A DNA stretch of 64,000 nt from the NCBI RefSeq assembly GCF_018320785.1, contig NC_054882.1:29020719-29084718 (forward strand), given 5' to 3'. Position numbers and translations under genes: made by a program. The notes under the pieces are model-generated. The model had not been told where the DNA came from, did no database searches, and was given only the letters and a program-made list of their open reading frames with translations. This document shows, one piece after another, positions 23,201 to 38,600 of this stretch. Origin of the DNA: Cheilinus undulatus. Its lineage: Eukaryota > Chordata > Actinopteri > Labriformes > Labridae. How positions within the stretch are numbered: the stretch's first letter is position 1; the number at the start of each line of letters is the position of its first letter.

Positions 23201-26200
23201 CATATTTGAATGTTTTGCCTTGAAACTGAAAGTGGTTTATAAGTTGGCTGTAGATGCAGGTAGGCAAGCCTAACACAACTGAATCTAAACTGGAAGAAAC
23301 TTTCTTAAGATAATGTTGCTATTTATATGTAGCTACATGCCAGAATTGTCATTTTGTCACAGCGCTACCTACTGGTACGACAGAGTAATCCTTGGATTTT
23401 GTTGTGTTTTCCTGTGTCTGAAAAAGACCAAGAGGCTGTAGCACACTTTGGAGCTGCAAAAGGTCTTGACATCATGCTGTGCAAAGTGCTGTGAGGGCCA
23501 GCTCAGAAGCTTGCAGCCCTTATTAGGGCCTGAAAACAACATCGGAAGACCCTATCAAAAATGTAGGAGTTGTTATTATTCCACAGAAAGGAAGGCTAAT
23601 ATTGGGGCCCTAACATGCTCAAAAACTCACCAAAATTCACATAAAATTCAGAACCATGGCAAAATTTCCCATTTTGGCAGTTTTCCCAAAATGCTTCCAC
23701 TGTGATTCCCTAAAGAGCAGCCCATTGGCCAGGAATGAGCTACATGCATGAAAATCAGTACACATATATGTCAAGTCCAGACCAAAAAGAAAGTCTCTTA
23801 TGACCATCCTCTTAAATGTAAAGGAAATATGCTAACTACTGTTAAAGTTTACATTTTCTTGTTTTTTGATGATGGACAGGTTGCACAGTTTAACAAACTA
23901 GTCCAAGGGGTTTTATCTGATTGACTCCAGATTTTTTGGGGGTATTCTAGACAAGATGGAGTCAATACACTATCAAAAACTTTAGTTTTCACCAAAGGGC
24001 TGTGACTAGGGCCCAAAGTTGGACAACTTTTTAAAAGTTTAATATTTATATATATTACTTATAATTTCAAAGTGCTTATGTCAATCAAAACAAAACTTCA
24101 CATGCATGACAAGGGTCCCTATCTGAATACATTCATACCCAACATCCCAAGACTTATGTCAAACTGCCATCAATAGCTCAAAGGCCCATCTCTAACCCTG
24201 TTGTAGTAAACGCCATCAAACAGGAAGTACTTTCTTGAAGGGCTTTAAATACACCTGTTGTTACAGAAATTCACACATATAACCATGCTGGAAAGACAGA
24301 GAAACAGGACTATTTTAATGTGTGGGCCTGGCTTAATGGCTAAGTGGTGCTCTTGGATTCACAGAGAAATACCAACAGGAAGTCAGTCTGATTCATGTCA
24401 TCAGAATGCCCCCTGCTGGACACAGAAAGTGATAAAATTCCACACTTGGTTCATTGCTCTTTGTTTGTTGAACCTGTCAAGCTCAGATTTTCACACAAAA
24501 GCCCCAATCAATAGCATCACAGTATCATTCCACGACGAGTCAGTGGTGATAGCACCTTTTTGACATCTTGCCATTTAACAGGAAGTTAATGTAACTCTCT
24601 TACTGAACGTATGACTTGCTTCAAATCTCCCCTCTATGATAAGGGTCTGCACCCCTACTCAATTCAATGTAAATTTCATGGATTTAAAGCTAGCCCAACT
24701 ATTGAAAGAAGCCGGTAGCACCTCTACCTAAAAAAGTCCTATCTTCTTCTCTTTTTACATGATAAATATCAGGCCTCCCCTTATCACTTCTGCAGGAAGC
24801 TAAATGGTCTATCTGCTGTGCTTCTGCACAGTGCTAAGACTCTGTGGTTGCTTCACAACTGAAGTTGCACACCCTGACATGCATGGTTGGGTTGTCTATG
24901 GGTCAAGCCTTCACACATCATCATTCACAAAATTTTATTTAACTCTTGTATCAGGTTGTATTTGATTTCTCCAGTGTGTCTCAAGTCGAAGTGGAAGTTT
25001 CAGCTTTGACATAAACCTGATTTCAGAAATTGTGGATCTGCCGCAGTTTCACAGTTGTATTCAGCTGCATAGGCTGAAATCCCCCAGAGACATTCCCACA
25101 CTTTAAACCTCGTGACATTTAGATAAGGTGGCTGCTGATGGCTGCTGCTGTCTGATGGGCCAGAAGATTTACAGTATAAAGGGAGGGCTTTGTATTCCCA
25201 TGCTACGGGGAGAGTCATGACATAATCCTTATGTTACAAATCAACGATCGTGTGACATTTACCAAAATGTGAGCAAGTATATAAAACTCTGTCAGTGATT
25301 CTGAGATTTATGCTTACGGTAACCTTATCTTATTTATTTGAAACCTCAGGTGACATTACTAAAGTTCTTAAAATTTGCACAATATTCCTTAAGAGAGTCA
25401 AACTTTTGCTTTGATATTTGTAAAGTATTACACGGTTAGTATAATCCTCTATTGTACAGCGAAAGGATTTATCAAAAAGGCCCTGTATTTTAGATATCAT
25501 GGAGTCATCATGTAAGGTAAGCTGGGAAGAGATCCCTTTTTTCCTTATCTGTAATTACAGAGGAAGCACCTCAGCACTTCATCAGCTATTTTTTCTGACC
25601 TGTGAACTGATGATGTTCTGAAAACTGTCTCAGTCGTCTTAAGGCTTCACATATCCCAAGCTGGCAGATTTAGGAGGAGTCAGTTAGTTTTAAGTCCTGG
25701 CTGTGGTGGTGTGTGTTTTTAATCCTGAGATACTTCTTCAGAGTGTTTGTCTCTAATATGCAAGCTTATTTAAATCAAGCTTTGTAGAAGTTGATCCATG
25801 CAGTAGAGAGGAACAGCCTGATAAAACACAATTAGACATGCATTTAGGCCTTTCATTTTTATTATACAATAAAGGCAAAATGTAAGGTGGATATTTTTCT
25901 ATGTGCACAAAGTATGTTGAGAAATTATGCAACTTTTTGTAACACAAAAGTCATTAAATAAACTTGCATAATATGGTGTATTAGAGTGAGACTAAGCTTT
26001 AAAGACTGGTTCAATGAGTCTAATCCTTGTGCAACTCCCACTTCCCCTGAATGAGCAGTTTCTGCTGCACATCGCAAAAAACAGCCACACTATCCCTCAT
26101 AACTCTGCACCAACTTCATTTGAAATATTGGGTACTTGGCTGCGATCAATAAAAGGAGTTGTGAACAGTGCAAGAATATGAGGCAGAAAGCCCTGACCCT

Positions 26201-28796
26201 GTGTGTTCCTGCTCCGGATGAGCAATAAAACAGCTGATGTCTGGATACTTAAGTTTATTGAAACAAAGGGTTGGCTCAGATTGCTCTCCGAGGGACAAAG
26301 CTTCATCCCTGAAAAATACTCGAACCCATCCTGTGTCCAGGTCACACAGAAAAAGCTTTGGATAGCTATTGATTCCTGGTGAAGCAGCTTTTCACAATCA
26401 GTGATATTTGTGGGGTTGTGTTTCAGTTTGTTAGTGTCGGTTAAAGCGTTTAATGAGAAAGGTTGAGGGGACACAGAAAAGAGTGTGAAGCTGTTACAGT
26501 CATAAAATTTAATTTCATAGCACAGCCAGAGTTTTTCAACATGAGTGCTTTGTTTGTTTCAAACCATGTCATTCTCATTTTTCTTGCCTGTCTTAAAATT
26601 CAGATGGATATTTCCTGATTTATTCATATTGAAATGTTAAGCTGAGTCTCAGGATTTTAGTTATCATTTGTTATAATGTGAAATATTTCTTTATCATGTA
26701 TCTTTTGCTCTTAACAAAATAAAATCTAATCTAACTATACCTCTATTTATAGAACAGCTTGACATGAAAAATTACTTTGATTGGACAAGAGGCAATCATG
26801 AGTGCAGCAGCACTGGCATTTTGAATATTATGCGTGACTCTACTCAGATGTTCCAGAGTTTTTCTGTGTCTGTTCTTACATATGCACTCAAGTCCTTTTA
26901 ATCAGGATTTTTGAGACTGCTGGTTTCAAGAAGAAAGACGTGCCATAAAAAGAATGACAACAAAGCAACAAAGTCAACCATATGTCTGCTGCAAAAGAGC
27001 AGAGAAGGACATGGTAAGCAAAAACATACCAAAGCAGTCTCATTACATGCATGAAGATGCATCAGTGATGTGCATGCAGACTGTGGTTATGCAGTGTATG
27101 CACGTCATCACCCCCCTTCCACCTAATGTGCTGTAAAAAAGTATTTTGCCCCCCCTTTTTTTTGCATATTTGTCACACTATAATGTTACAGATCATCAAG
27201 CATTTTTTAAAGATCCAACAAAGATAACTAGAGCGAATAAAAAATGCAGTCTTTTTATAATGATCTGATTTATTAAGGGAAAAAAGCATCCAAACCTACA
27301 ACCTACAACCTGCAACAACTCCAATAAGCATTTAAAAACTGCAGATGCATCTTTCACATTACTGTGGAGGAATTTTGGTCCTCTCATCTTTGCAGAATTG
27401 TTTTAATTCAGTGACACTGGAGGATTTTCCAGCATGTTTAAAGCCACGCCTTAGCATCTCAAATGGATTAAAGTTGACTTGGCCACTCCAAAACCTTGGT
27501 GGGCTTGCTGATATGTTTCAGATCATTCTCCTGCTGCATAACCCAAGTGTGCTTGAGGTCACAAACTGATGGCTGGACATTTTCCTTCAGGTTTTTCTGG
27601 TAGAGAGCAGAATTCATGGTTCTATCAATTACAGCAAGTAAGCAGCAAAGCAGCCCCAGACTATCATACTACCACCACCACTATGTTTGACTGTTGTTAT
27701 GATGTTCTTGTTATGAAATGCTGTTTTACACAAGATATAACAGGATGCACACCCTCCCAAAACTGCAACTTTTGTTTTATCAGTCCAGAGATTATTTTCC
27801 AAAAAGTCTTGGGGATCATCAGGATGTTTTCTGGCAAATGTGAGATGAGCCTTTGTGTTATTTTTGGTCAACAGTTTTTACCTTGAATCTCTCCTATGGA
27901 TGCCATTGTTGCCCAATGTCTTTCTTACTGTTGAATCATGAACACTGGCCTTAACTGAGTCAAGTGAGACCTGCAGGTCTTTAGATTTTGTTCTGTGTTT
28001 TTTTCCTTTTTATTTTCGGTGACCTCCTGTTTGAATCATTGTTGCACTCTTGGAGTAATTTTGACAGCCTGGCCACTCCTGGGAAGGTGCACCACTGTTT
28101 GAAGTTTTCTCCATTTGTGGTAATGGCTCTCATTGTAGTTCGTTAGAGTCCCAAAGCCTTAGAAATTGCTTTGTAACCCTTTCAAGACTGATAGATGTCA
28201 ATGACTTTGCTTCTCATGAGTTCTTGAATTTCTTTGGAGTGCATGAGGTTTTTTTTTAAGATCTTTCAGCCTACTTCACTTTGTCAGACAGATTAGTTAT
28301 TAGGTGATTTCTTGATTCAACAGGTCTGGCAGCAACCAGACCAGGGTGTGGCTAGTGAAATTAAGCTCAGCTTTTCAATAATGTGGTTAGTCGCAGTTTA
28401 TTCATGATTTAACAAGAGGCTAGATAGATTTGGATCGCCTTTTCCCTTCATAAATAAAATCATCATTTTAAAAATGCATTTTTTTATTACCCAGGTTATC
28501 TTTATCCAATATTAATATTTGTTTGACGATCTGAAACAGCTGAGTGTGACAAGTATGCAAAAAAATAAGCAATCAGGAAGGGGTTAAATAATATTTCTCA
28601 GCACTGTAGTTGTGGTGAATTTTCTGGATATGTCTTACTGCATTCATACATCTGTTCACCCCATTTCACAGGAAAAAATCTGAGCACAAGTCCTGAAAAT
28701 TTAGGGTAGTTTTATGCATATATGAATAGGGTTATTGTGTAGAGAGTAGCAAACTTTGCACCATTATTATTATTATTATTATTATCATTATTATTA

Positions 28797-28837
<41 letters not shown>

Positions 28838-31800
28838 TTGTTGCTTACAGTGTTGGGGTATCGGTCACTCACTTCTACATTTGATTTTGTACTCCTCATT
28901 CAATAACCACCTAAGGTGCACTGCTACTTAAAAATATCATGTTAAACCCTACATATTCATTACTCAGCACAAATCCTTATTCCAATAACAAGGGCATACA
29001 AATGATCTCTCTCTTATGCATTTAGTACTTGAATGCTTGGTTGGAATCCACATCATACTTTTATCTTGAGTGCCTCTCAGGGTCTGAGGGTCTTTAGCTA
29101 CTCAAGCAACGCTACAGATTTGAATTAGAATGTTGTCTTTGTAGGCACTTTAAATGATTTGATGTTGACTTCAAAGCTGTGGAGAGCTGTTTCTGGCTTG
29201 GGCCCACTTTATACCGTATCATCACATTCTTGTCCTGTAGTGCTACAAATTCAAAGTAGTGCACCTACAGTCAAGCCTCAAAGACTCTCCTGATCTGAAC
29301 TGCTCTATAGTTTTAATTTCTGTCCTCCATGGACTTGAGCATGGACGTTTGGTTTGCCTTCCTGCCCTTCCATTATGCAGATAGTTGAAGAACTTTAATA
29401 TATATTTTATTTTGCTTTTAAAAAGTTATAATACTATCACACACAGACATAACAACAAACAAAACACAGCAAACATATACAAACCAGACAATACAGTAAA
29501 ATACAGACAAGACAATGACCCTAGCTCTTTGAGGACGCTGCAGATGACCCCTTGGATCACCCAAAGTCAGGTACCAGCAACTCAAGGAGAAGGTTAGGTG
29601 AGGTGGGGGTGGGTGGGTTAGGTGCCCATTTTCAATGCAAAAGAACAAAGGATCCAAAACAAACAACAACAACAAAACTTACAAAATTATCTATGTATCC
29701 TTGAATGCATTTCGTCTCATAAACATACAGGATAGTTGAAGAACTTTAAATAAATCAAACATAGAGTGTTAACTCAGGCAGGCCACAGAGTCTGGCGTTG
29801 CCGTGACTGAGATCAGCTGATCTCACGCAAGCCTCATCAGCTGGCAGCTATTGAGCCTGCTCTGCTCTGGGGGTTCTGCTTCTTCTCTGCCGTATGCTTT
29901 CCTTATCGGTATAGGAAGAGCAGGAATGTGTGCTGTTCCTGCTTAATGCTTTCATGTAGGCTCGTTTGAGGGCAGGGGGATCCCAGAACAGCTTAACCAC
30001 CAAACATAAATAACAGCATATGTAAGTACTGATTAATAACTGCTAATGAAGAAATACTTATAGCCACAAATGATGTGTTTCTTCACAAAGTGGTTCTCAC
30101 TGATATATCATTTGATACCGATAATATGCATCCTATTACTATCAAAGCTGGTAGGAACACTCGCCAGGATTTTGCCACAGGAAGCTGCTCTCAAGATGCT
30201 CCCTGGGTTAGCCACAGCTGTCTATGCAGTAATAGACCCTCCAGTTCTTGATTGGAAAGGAGGAGGCTGGGGTGGAGGAGGCAAAGCTTAGCAGCACTAT
30301 ATAATATAAGCAGAACCAGAGTTGCAGGTACCAGTGAAAAGGAAGTTGTGGTTAACTGGGCCACCTAGTTGTGAGAATGAGCTGTGAACTAAACTAAGTT
30401 TCATTTATTGTGCTAAAACAGTAATAAACTTTAATCAATGCTGCTTAAAGAACTGCAGCATCCTAAAGAGGGAGGAAGGGATGTTGTGCTGTTGTACTTA
30501 ATATCAGCATTTTTGTGATTATGTATGCTAATTTTTCAATGTTAAAATTGCCTGAGTGAACAAGCACATTGATATTCACAGAGCAACTTTTAAAACCATA
30601 AATACACCCCCTCTGTTGAGTAGGCTTCTTACCAGGTTTTGCTGACACAGCCAGTAGAATTGCTGGAATTTCTGAGACATGAGCAGCTGAGCACTTCCCA
30701 CTGCACTTCTGATTTTGCCTAGGACTGAGGAAACACACACCCAAATTGTATCAAGAACGGCACACACACTACGGCGCTGTACTTTCTTTACAGCACATTT
30801 CTAAAAATCTATCTTCAATGTGCCGGCACAAATCAGGTTTTGGAACAACACTCACTTTCCTCTGACAGATCGTTCTCTTCAGCCTCTGCCTCCATCTCTT
30901 TACACCAGCCCTCCATCCTCTTGGTCTCTGTGTGGAGCAGCTGCATGAACCAGCTCCCATCCCTCCTCAGGGAGGGGGACGCCCTGCCCGACTCACCCGG
31001 CGAGGTCACACTGTCCCGTGGAGAAGGGGGTTCCAGCTGCCACGTGGACTCGCTGGTGGTCTCCCTGGGACTGGGGGGCTCAGTGGGGGTACGATAATCC
31101 TCACGGTAGCTGAAGAGACCCTGGGTGCGTACTGTTCGAACTGCCCCATACTGGGTGGGCGTACTGGGCTCGGAGTGACGCTGGAAGCCCCCACCAAACT
31201 GCAGACCCTTGTCCTCCATGATAGGGAAGCCCTCCAACTCCATATCAGCCTGTACTGCTGCAGTCACACTATTGGAGCGTTTAAACCTGCCCTGTCTGAG
31301 GTTAAAAGACAAAAATACACATTTATACCCACAGAGCAATAAGGCAAACAAAGGCAAAAACAATGGGACTACTTTTCATAATAATGAGGATTTTTAATAG
31401 GCTGAAAATCCCACAGTCATTATCTCACCCTTTCTTGTCGTCCTCCACCTGGATTCCAACTGAGTGGTACTCCCGCGAGCCTTTGCTTTCAGACTCAGAG
31501 TCCGTGGCTGCTTCAACCTAATGTGGAGAAATGAACAAACCAAAAGTTCCTCTCATTATGTGAACATTTCCCAGTGCTTCTGGCTTTATTGGTTTGGGAC
31601 TGGACAGAGCTCCTTGACTGCACACGGCCTGTCAGAAAGTAAACATTGCATGATTTATGGAGGCAGCAAAGGCAACGGGACTGAAGAGGTTTCCTGCAGC
31701 TTTTGAGGTTTCTATGGAAATCGATCCAACAAATGAACGAGGCTGGGCTGCGTGATATATTGCCTGCTATATCTGATAATGTACAATTAAATTAGAAATA

Positions 31801-34800
31801 TCCATGATAGTTGAAAATCTTTGCAACAAACAGTATGTGATACAGAATAGGGAGGAGAAAGAACATTTTCTGTGCTATAATTTGCAATAATGAAACTGTT
31901 TTCCCCCCAAAGGCAGGACTCTATCTGGTCAAAGCAGTGCTTTTAATGTTTTCATATGAAATGGTAAATGGGCACAGTTGTAAAAATGAACCCATAGGGA
32001 GTTATCCACTGATTCTACATGCAGCTTCATAGAAGATCTTTGTTTAACAGACCAAAGCCTCACAGTTCTTGTAGCTCAATGATTAATTCCACTTGCATTT
32101 ATCAAAATCATGGCACAAATTCAAACTTCTTCTTCTTCTCGAACTGCCTGTTGTTGATGCATGTTGTTGCATCAGCCCCAGTTCTTCAAAAAGATCAATA
32201 AATGATCCATGCAGGGTCTGCTGAGTCAAAAGGAAAACAACTGAGTAGCAAAATCCCAGAGAGATGCTCAACGCCTATGTATGTCAAGTATTTTAAGCTG
32301 TTAGATCTCAGGTTAACAATCCTAGATGGGAAACAAGATAAGATAAGATAAACTTATATATAAATATATATATAAAATGCATATTCATGAATTGGAAGGA
32401 GAGGTGACTCATAAAGATCCAGTCAGTCCCCGCATGGCTGTAATCCTGATCCAGCTGCAACTTTAGACACTCTATCCCTGCCTGGACCTCCACATGGACC
32501 CAGACATCTTACTTGCTTTACCATCACTGCTCAGTTCTCTTGTTCTGCTTCTATCTATAACTTTTTCTTCTTTTGTTCCACACCCAACTCTGTTTCTATT
32601 ATACAACGTCTTTGCTTTCACTTCTCTCTTTGTCTAGTGTTCACAATCTCATACTGGCTTATAGCACCAATCGTTTTATTTCTTTTGCTGTCATAAAACT
32701 GTCTTTGTCTTATTGTCATTTCGGTATCTCTTCTTTAGTGTCTGCAAAGTCTTTTTTACTCTGACTATACCAGAAATAGGCTGAAAATTAAAAAAGAGAG
32801 GCATATGGTCTCTGCCCAATATTGTTTTTCTGCTGTGGGAAATGTTAGCATGATATCATGCTAAAGTAGGACAGTGAACATGCTTGGACATATTCAGACC
32901 AGCATAAACATGTTGTAATTGTGGACACTGAACTTCCATGAGTGTCCACTTAAAGCTGGCTGCAAACACCCTGTAGGTTCTATTTTGTGGAAATTTGTGC
33001 CCATTCATTCTTAAGCATCTATAGAACATCTATAACATCTATGAGGTAGGGCACTGACTCGCAATCTCATCAAGTTCTTCCACTCAAACTCACCATCAGA
33101 GTAAATCTGTGACTGCTGAATGGTCATCAGAGTAACTCTGTGACTGTTGAGTGGTCATCAGAGTAACTCTGTGACTGCTGAATGGTCATCAGAGTAACTC
33201 TGTGACTGTTGAGTGGTCATTAGAGTAACTCTGTGACTGCTGAATGGTCATCAGAGTAACTCTGTGACTGTTGATTGGTTATCTGAGTAAATCTGTGACT
33301 GCTGAATGGTCATCAAAGTAACTCTGTGACTGTTGAGTGGTCATCAAACTAACTCTTTGACCGTTGAGTGGTCATCAGAGTACCTCTCTGACTGCTGAAT
33401 GGTCATCAGAGTAACTCTGTGACTGTTGATTGGTCATCTGAGTAAATCTGTGATTGCTGAATGGTCATCAAAGTAACTCTGTGACTGTTGAGTGGTCATC
33501 AGAGTAACTCTGTGACTGTTGAGTGGCCATCAGAGTAAATCTGTGACTGCTGAATGGTCATCAGAGTAGCTCTGTGACTGTTGAGTGGTCATCAAAGTAA
33601 CTCTGTGACTGTTAAGTGGTCATCAGAGTAACTCTGTGACTGTTGAGTGGTCATCAGAGTAACTCTGTGACTGCTGAATGGTCATCAGAGTAAATCTGTG
33701 ACTGCTGAATGGTCATCAGAGTAACTCTGTGACTGTTGAGTTGTCATCAGAGTAACTCTGTGACTGCTGAATGGTCATCAGAGTAACTCTGTGACTGTTG
33801 ATTGGTCATCAGAGTAAATCTGTGACTGCTGAATGGTCATCAGAGTAACTCTTTGTATGTTGAGTGGTCATCAGAGTAACTCTGTGACTGCTGAATGGTC
33901 ATCAGAGTAACTCTGTGACTGTTGAGTGGCCATCAGAGTAAATCTGTGACTGCTAAATGGTCATCAAAGTAACTCTGTGACTGTTGAGTGGTCATCAGAG
34001 TAACTCTGTGACTGTTGAGTGGCCATCAGAGTAAATTTGTGACTGCTGAATGGTCATCAGAGTAGCTCTGTGACTGTTGAGTGGTCATCAGAGTAACTCT
34101 GTGACTGCTGAATGGTCATCAGAGTAACGCTGTGACTGTTGATTGGTTATCTGAGTAAATCTGTGACTGCTGAATGGTCATCAAACTAACTCCGTGACTG
34201 TTAAGTGGTCATCAGAGTAACTCTGTGACTGTTGAGTGGTCATCAGAGTAACTCTGTGATTGTTGAGTGGTCTTCAGAGTAACTCTGTGACTGTTGATTG
34301 GTTATCAGAGTATTTCTGTGACTGTTAAGTTGCATCAGGAATATTTCCATCAATGACATTAAAATCCTTCTAGATATGTCCATAAAAAGCTTTCTGAGTG
34401 TGTGAAATTCATCAATCACTATCTCAATGTCACAAAGGCCCTGGTTCAAAACAAGGCATGCCTCTGTTGTGGGAAAATGTCATCCCTACCTTTGGTGTAG
34501 AGTGGCCAGTATTAGAGATGGGGAATGACATTTTTGGAGAGCCATTTTGTATTCTGTCGTGCCGCTTGGGAGAAGCTGTTAGCAGGGAGGAAATGAGTGT
34601 GGAGCAGCTTGCTGAGGTGACCTCCATTACTTTGTGTTAGAGGCAGAGTGAAGTCCAGCTCATGGAAAGAGAGAGAGTTTCATGGGTGTGATGGATGAGG
34701 AGTGAAGGAAAATAAAACACCTCAGAGGCTGTGAGATTTTTTACCAAGTACTATACCCACCCTGGACATGTTTGGGTAGAGATAACCAGGCATACACGCA

Positions 34801-35627
34801 CGTATAAATACACACACTGCATCAGTGATTACAGTCAGGACTTCAGCACAGGTGTGCAAACTGTGAGCATCAGCAGAAACTTGAACCACTTTGCCTTTCA
34901 TCCAAACACACAAACAACACCTGGTGACTTTTCCTGGCAGATGACTGTGTTTAAGGTTAAAAGCTTTGACTTCATCTTTGTGCTAGCTCATTAAAGCTCC
35001 AATTAAAAAAGTGTTTGTAAGTGGATCAATCAGTACAATAGAACACGAGCATGTCTCATTGAAAGAGTAGAGAAAGTTCTCTGAGATTGCCATAAAATGG
35101 TCCTCAAGGACTGGGTCAAGCAAAGTCAAACAAACAGCGCGTCCATGTGGTCAAAGATCAAAAACTACAGATATGTTGACCTTCCTGAAGATAGAGCTGC
35201 CAAAGAGGAAATGGCAAATCAATACAGAGGCAGGCTAATTCAAGTTAATTATACTTCCAGTAGTAACGCAGACTGATTGGCCTGATGATATGATGCCCAT
35301 ACAGCCAAAGCACTGAGCAATATGGATCAATTGCAGAGTCAGTTTGTCCAAAGTGTTCCCTGCTGCAAAGTTATCATCATTACATCTAGCTTCTCAAATG
35401 GCAGCTACTCTCAAACCTGTATTTACATGGAGCAAACTGTGAATTGAGAGCAAAGGCAACCTTCTTTTAACATACTGAGAGCTGTTATCAGGTTTCTACT
35501 ACTCTGCCATGAGGTGATATTGATTTTATTATTGTTGGACTATATTTTGAAAAAAATTAGAGGACAGATCCACCAAGCAACAGAGTGGAGGCATGAATTA
35601 ATTGCTATTTTGATTTTGGGCCTATCG

Positions 35628-35674
<47 letters not shown>

Positions 35675-38600
35675 TATTTTTTTTTTTTTAAGGAATTTAG
35701 GGGTTAGAGATTCATCATATTGTTTTTGTCTTAAACTTCAACACAGGGTTCAGGGATATATTTATGAGTACATTTGGTATCTGCCAAAAAAAAATTCTGA
35801 GCTAGAACATATTTCCAGTTTTAGAGTTCTTTTTTAATTCACCTTTATTCATTAACAATATCTGGCAGCTACATTCATGGAAAAACCACATTGCAAAAAT
35901 TACAGACTAATCACATTTCCTAAATAAAATAAAGAAAAGGTCAGAGGTCAAATCTGAGATATTACGTGTAGACTTGTTTAGGAGGTAGGTAGCCAAACGT
36001 TGGCTTGCTTTCACTTTGTTAGCTATAGCTAAAGCCAACAAAGCGACACTTGCTACATAATTAACATTACTACATAAACCAGTGTAGCTAAGTTAGCTAT
36101 AGCAACGTGACCTTTAGCAAACATAGCTTAGGGTAACATAGCTATGTAGGCAACATATCTACGTATCTTGCATAGCTCCTTTGTGAGCTTAGCTTTAGCT
36201 TTGTTAGTGTTAGCTAAAGCTAACAAAGTTATGATAGCGTCATAATTAACATAACTAAATAAGCTTGTATAGTCAAGTTAGCTTTAGCAAAGTGAGCTTT
36301 AGCTAAAGCTAATGTAGCTATGTAGATAACGTACCTATGCATCTTACAAAGCTGCTTTGTGAGCCCAGTTTTAGCTATGTTAGTTATGTAGCCTCATTAT
36401 CTTTTGCTAAGTTAGCTGTATCAACAGAAGGTTTAGCTAACCTAGCTAAAGCTAACTTAGCTATGTAGTTACGTAGCTCACATAGATGCTGTGTGGGCTT
36501 AGCTTTAGCTATGTTAGCTATGTAGCTACATTAGCTATGGAGCTACATTATTTACATAGCTCCTTCATCTTTGTAGCTTATGCTGCTAACAGAGGTACAT
36601 GAGCTACGCCTGCTGTGATAGAATGTATTCATGGATGAGGACCATTTTTCCTCTTAGCAGACAGTTTACTTGGCTTTATCTATTTATTTTGATATTAGGT
36701 TTGCAGTTCAGGTCTGTGGTGCTGCGTTTGCCACGCTCCAGGGTGTGAATGATTGTCATGGTGTTGTTCCTTAAAAGAATAAATCAGTAAATAAGTGAGT
36801 AAATGAATAAATAAATCCATAGTATAGCTAATATAAATAAATTACATCATTATTAAATATAGTAACTCTGAAAAAGATATGATAGCTCCAACTGTGTTTG
36901 TTGTTCCCAGCTCTGTGTTCACATTGACAGCTAATGCTTCCCTGTGTCATATGTGTCATACATGTTATTTCCAAAGTGACTGCCTGGTCCTCTCAGTGAC
37001 ATTATTTGTAGAGATGCATTGTTATTGCAAAAGTACAATTCATAGAGAACCATATCAACTTTAGGCTGCATATCTGGACGGGGAGCAGTTGTGCAAACGA
37101 CTGCACTCAGTCCTGATGCTGAGGGAGGGGTGAGAGAAGGTGGGAAGCAGTGTGCTGAGGGCCAGGTTTGTTTTGATTTGATTTGAGTGACATCTACTAT
37201 GAAAATCAGATATTGAACCTCTAACTGTTCTCTTAAAAAATTCCTCTTGACTTAATTTGAAATTTGGTCTAGTTTTTGGTCTAATTATCTCATTTAGAGC
37301 ATGCACAAGCCACAATCTAACAAAGAATTTCAATAGAAGACCAATTATCTACTTTGATACTGACCTTGCTTACTAAAATGAGCTACCAGTGTGATTTTCC
37401 CCAGGAACTATATCTCAGGGCCAGAGGATTCTCCCTCAGGATATTTTTCCAGTATAAAAATGGAATTTACTTTACATCTGGTATCATAAAACATTTCTTG
37501 GATTTTTTTGTGCAGTTTTGTCAGCTGCTCCTGCTTACTTAACAGTTTATTTACTAATCTGTGCTTCTACTGGGCTTAGTCCTATGTCTAACATATTGCT
37601 TTAGTTCATAGTATTTTGTTTTTATAAATGGGTGTATTTTTAGCCCTTCTACCTTCTACTACAGACTGACTAAATGTTTCTTTCTTTAGTAATGTAGGCC
37701 AGGTGGCTTGCGTGGGCTGTTGGCAAGGAAAGGCTTTACTCACCTGTGCTCCACTGCCACATAATCGTGTGTATGTGGTATTTTCACACCTTTTCATCAC
37801 TATTTACACCTGTCGAATCTATTTTTTTTTCAACATGTACGTGAATGGAGCCATGGCATGTATCTGGCAGCATCTCCTCCCTCACAGCCAAACAGCTAAA
37901 GCTGAATCTTCACCCAGTTTTTACTCTCCATGGTGGCAGTGTTTAGACATGGTGTCTGTATTAAAGTGTATTCAACATAAAGTTTGAATCATTTGTTTTA
38001 TCCTTATTATTGCCTTTTTTTTGCTTATCCAGCCCTTCATTACTATAAACACTGCAAATCTAGCCCTTCACTTGACCTGAGCTGACAATTACAAAAGTCC
38101 TCCCACGTATGACAAGGGCCAATTTAAAAGCCAACACCTGTCGCTGCCATTCAGCACATTCTTACAAACATCTGCAAATCTCCTAACGGCTTCTACTTCC
38201 TTTCTATTCGCACTAACGGTGTTCTGCTCATTCTGCTTCCCACTTATCTCACCCACATTCTGTTTGATCTGTATTTTCCTCTGTTAGTAATGAATGAGCT
38301 ACTTTGCTTGCTGATTTGGAAAGATTGTGCCTCAGCTCAGCGTTGCCCACCGTGAAGTTTGGTGGAGCGTGACAACGGGATTTTAATGTTGCAGTTCTGC
38401 ATTTAAAAATTAGCCTGGATTGTCAGCGTGGGTAGGTGCCCCGATCATCATTGGATGACTGAATATAACCCTGAAGAACTGGAAACTGCAACTGTAAACA
38501 CTGCATGTGTGGGAGGTATTTCTGTGGGGGAGAGAGGGAGGGGGAGGGAAGTTTTAGAGTATGCAAATAATTGGATCAAGGCCAAATTAGTGTCTTACCA

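Noticed and set aside
26097..26474. 125-codon minus-strand frame in a dlgap2 intron
   Set aside because: No recognisable motif, no good acceptor and donor in phase, and no place in the dlgap2 frame, which is complete without it.
30932..31342. 136-codon plus-strand frame
   Set aside because: Antisense of a clear dlgap2 exon; composition follows from the sense codons.
33092..34337. CRISPR-like array
   Set aside because: Units are directly tandem with no unique spacers and the genome is eukaryotic; it is a minisatellite.
35514..35837. 107-codon plus-strand frame
   Set aside because: It runs through the TA microsatellite (Tyr-Ile run) and is not a protein.
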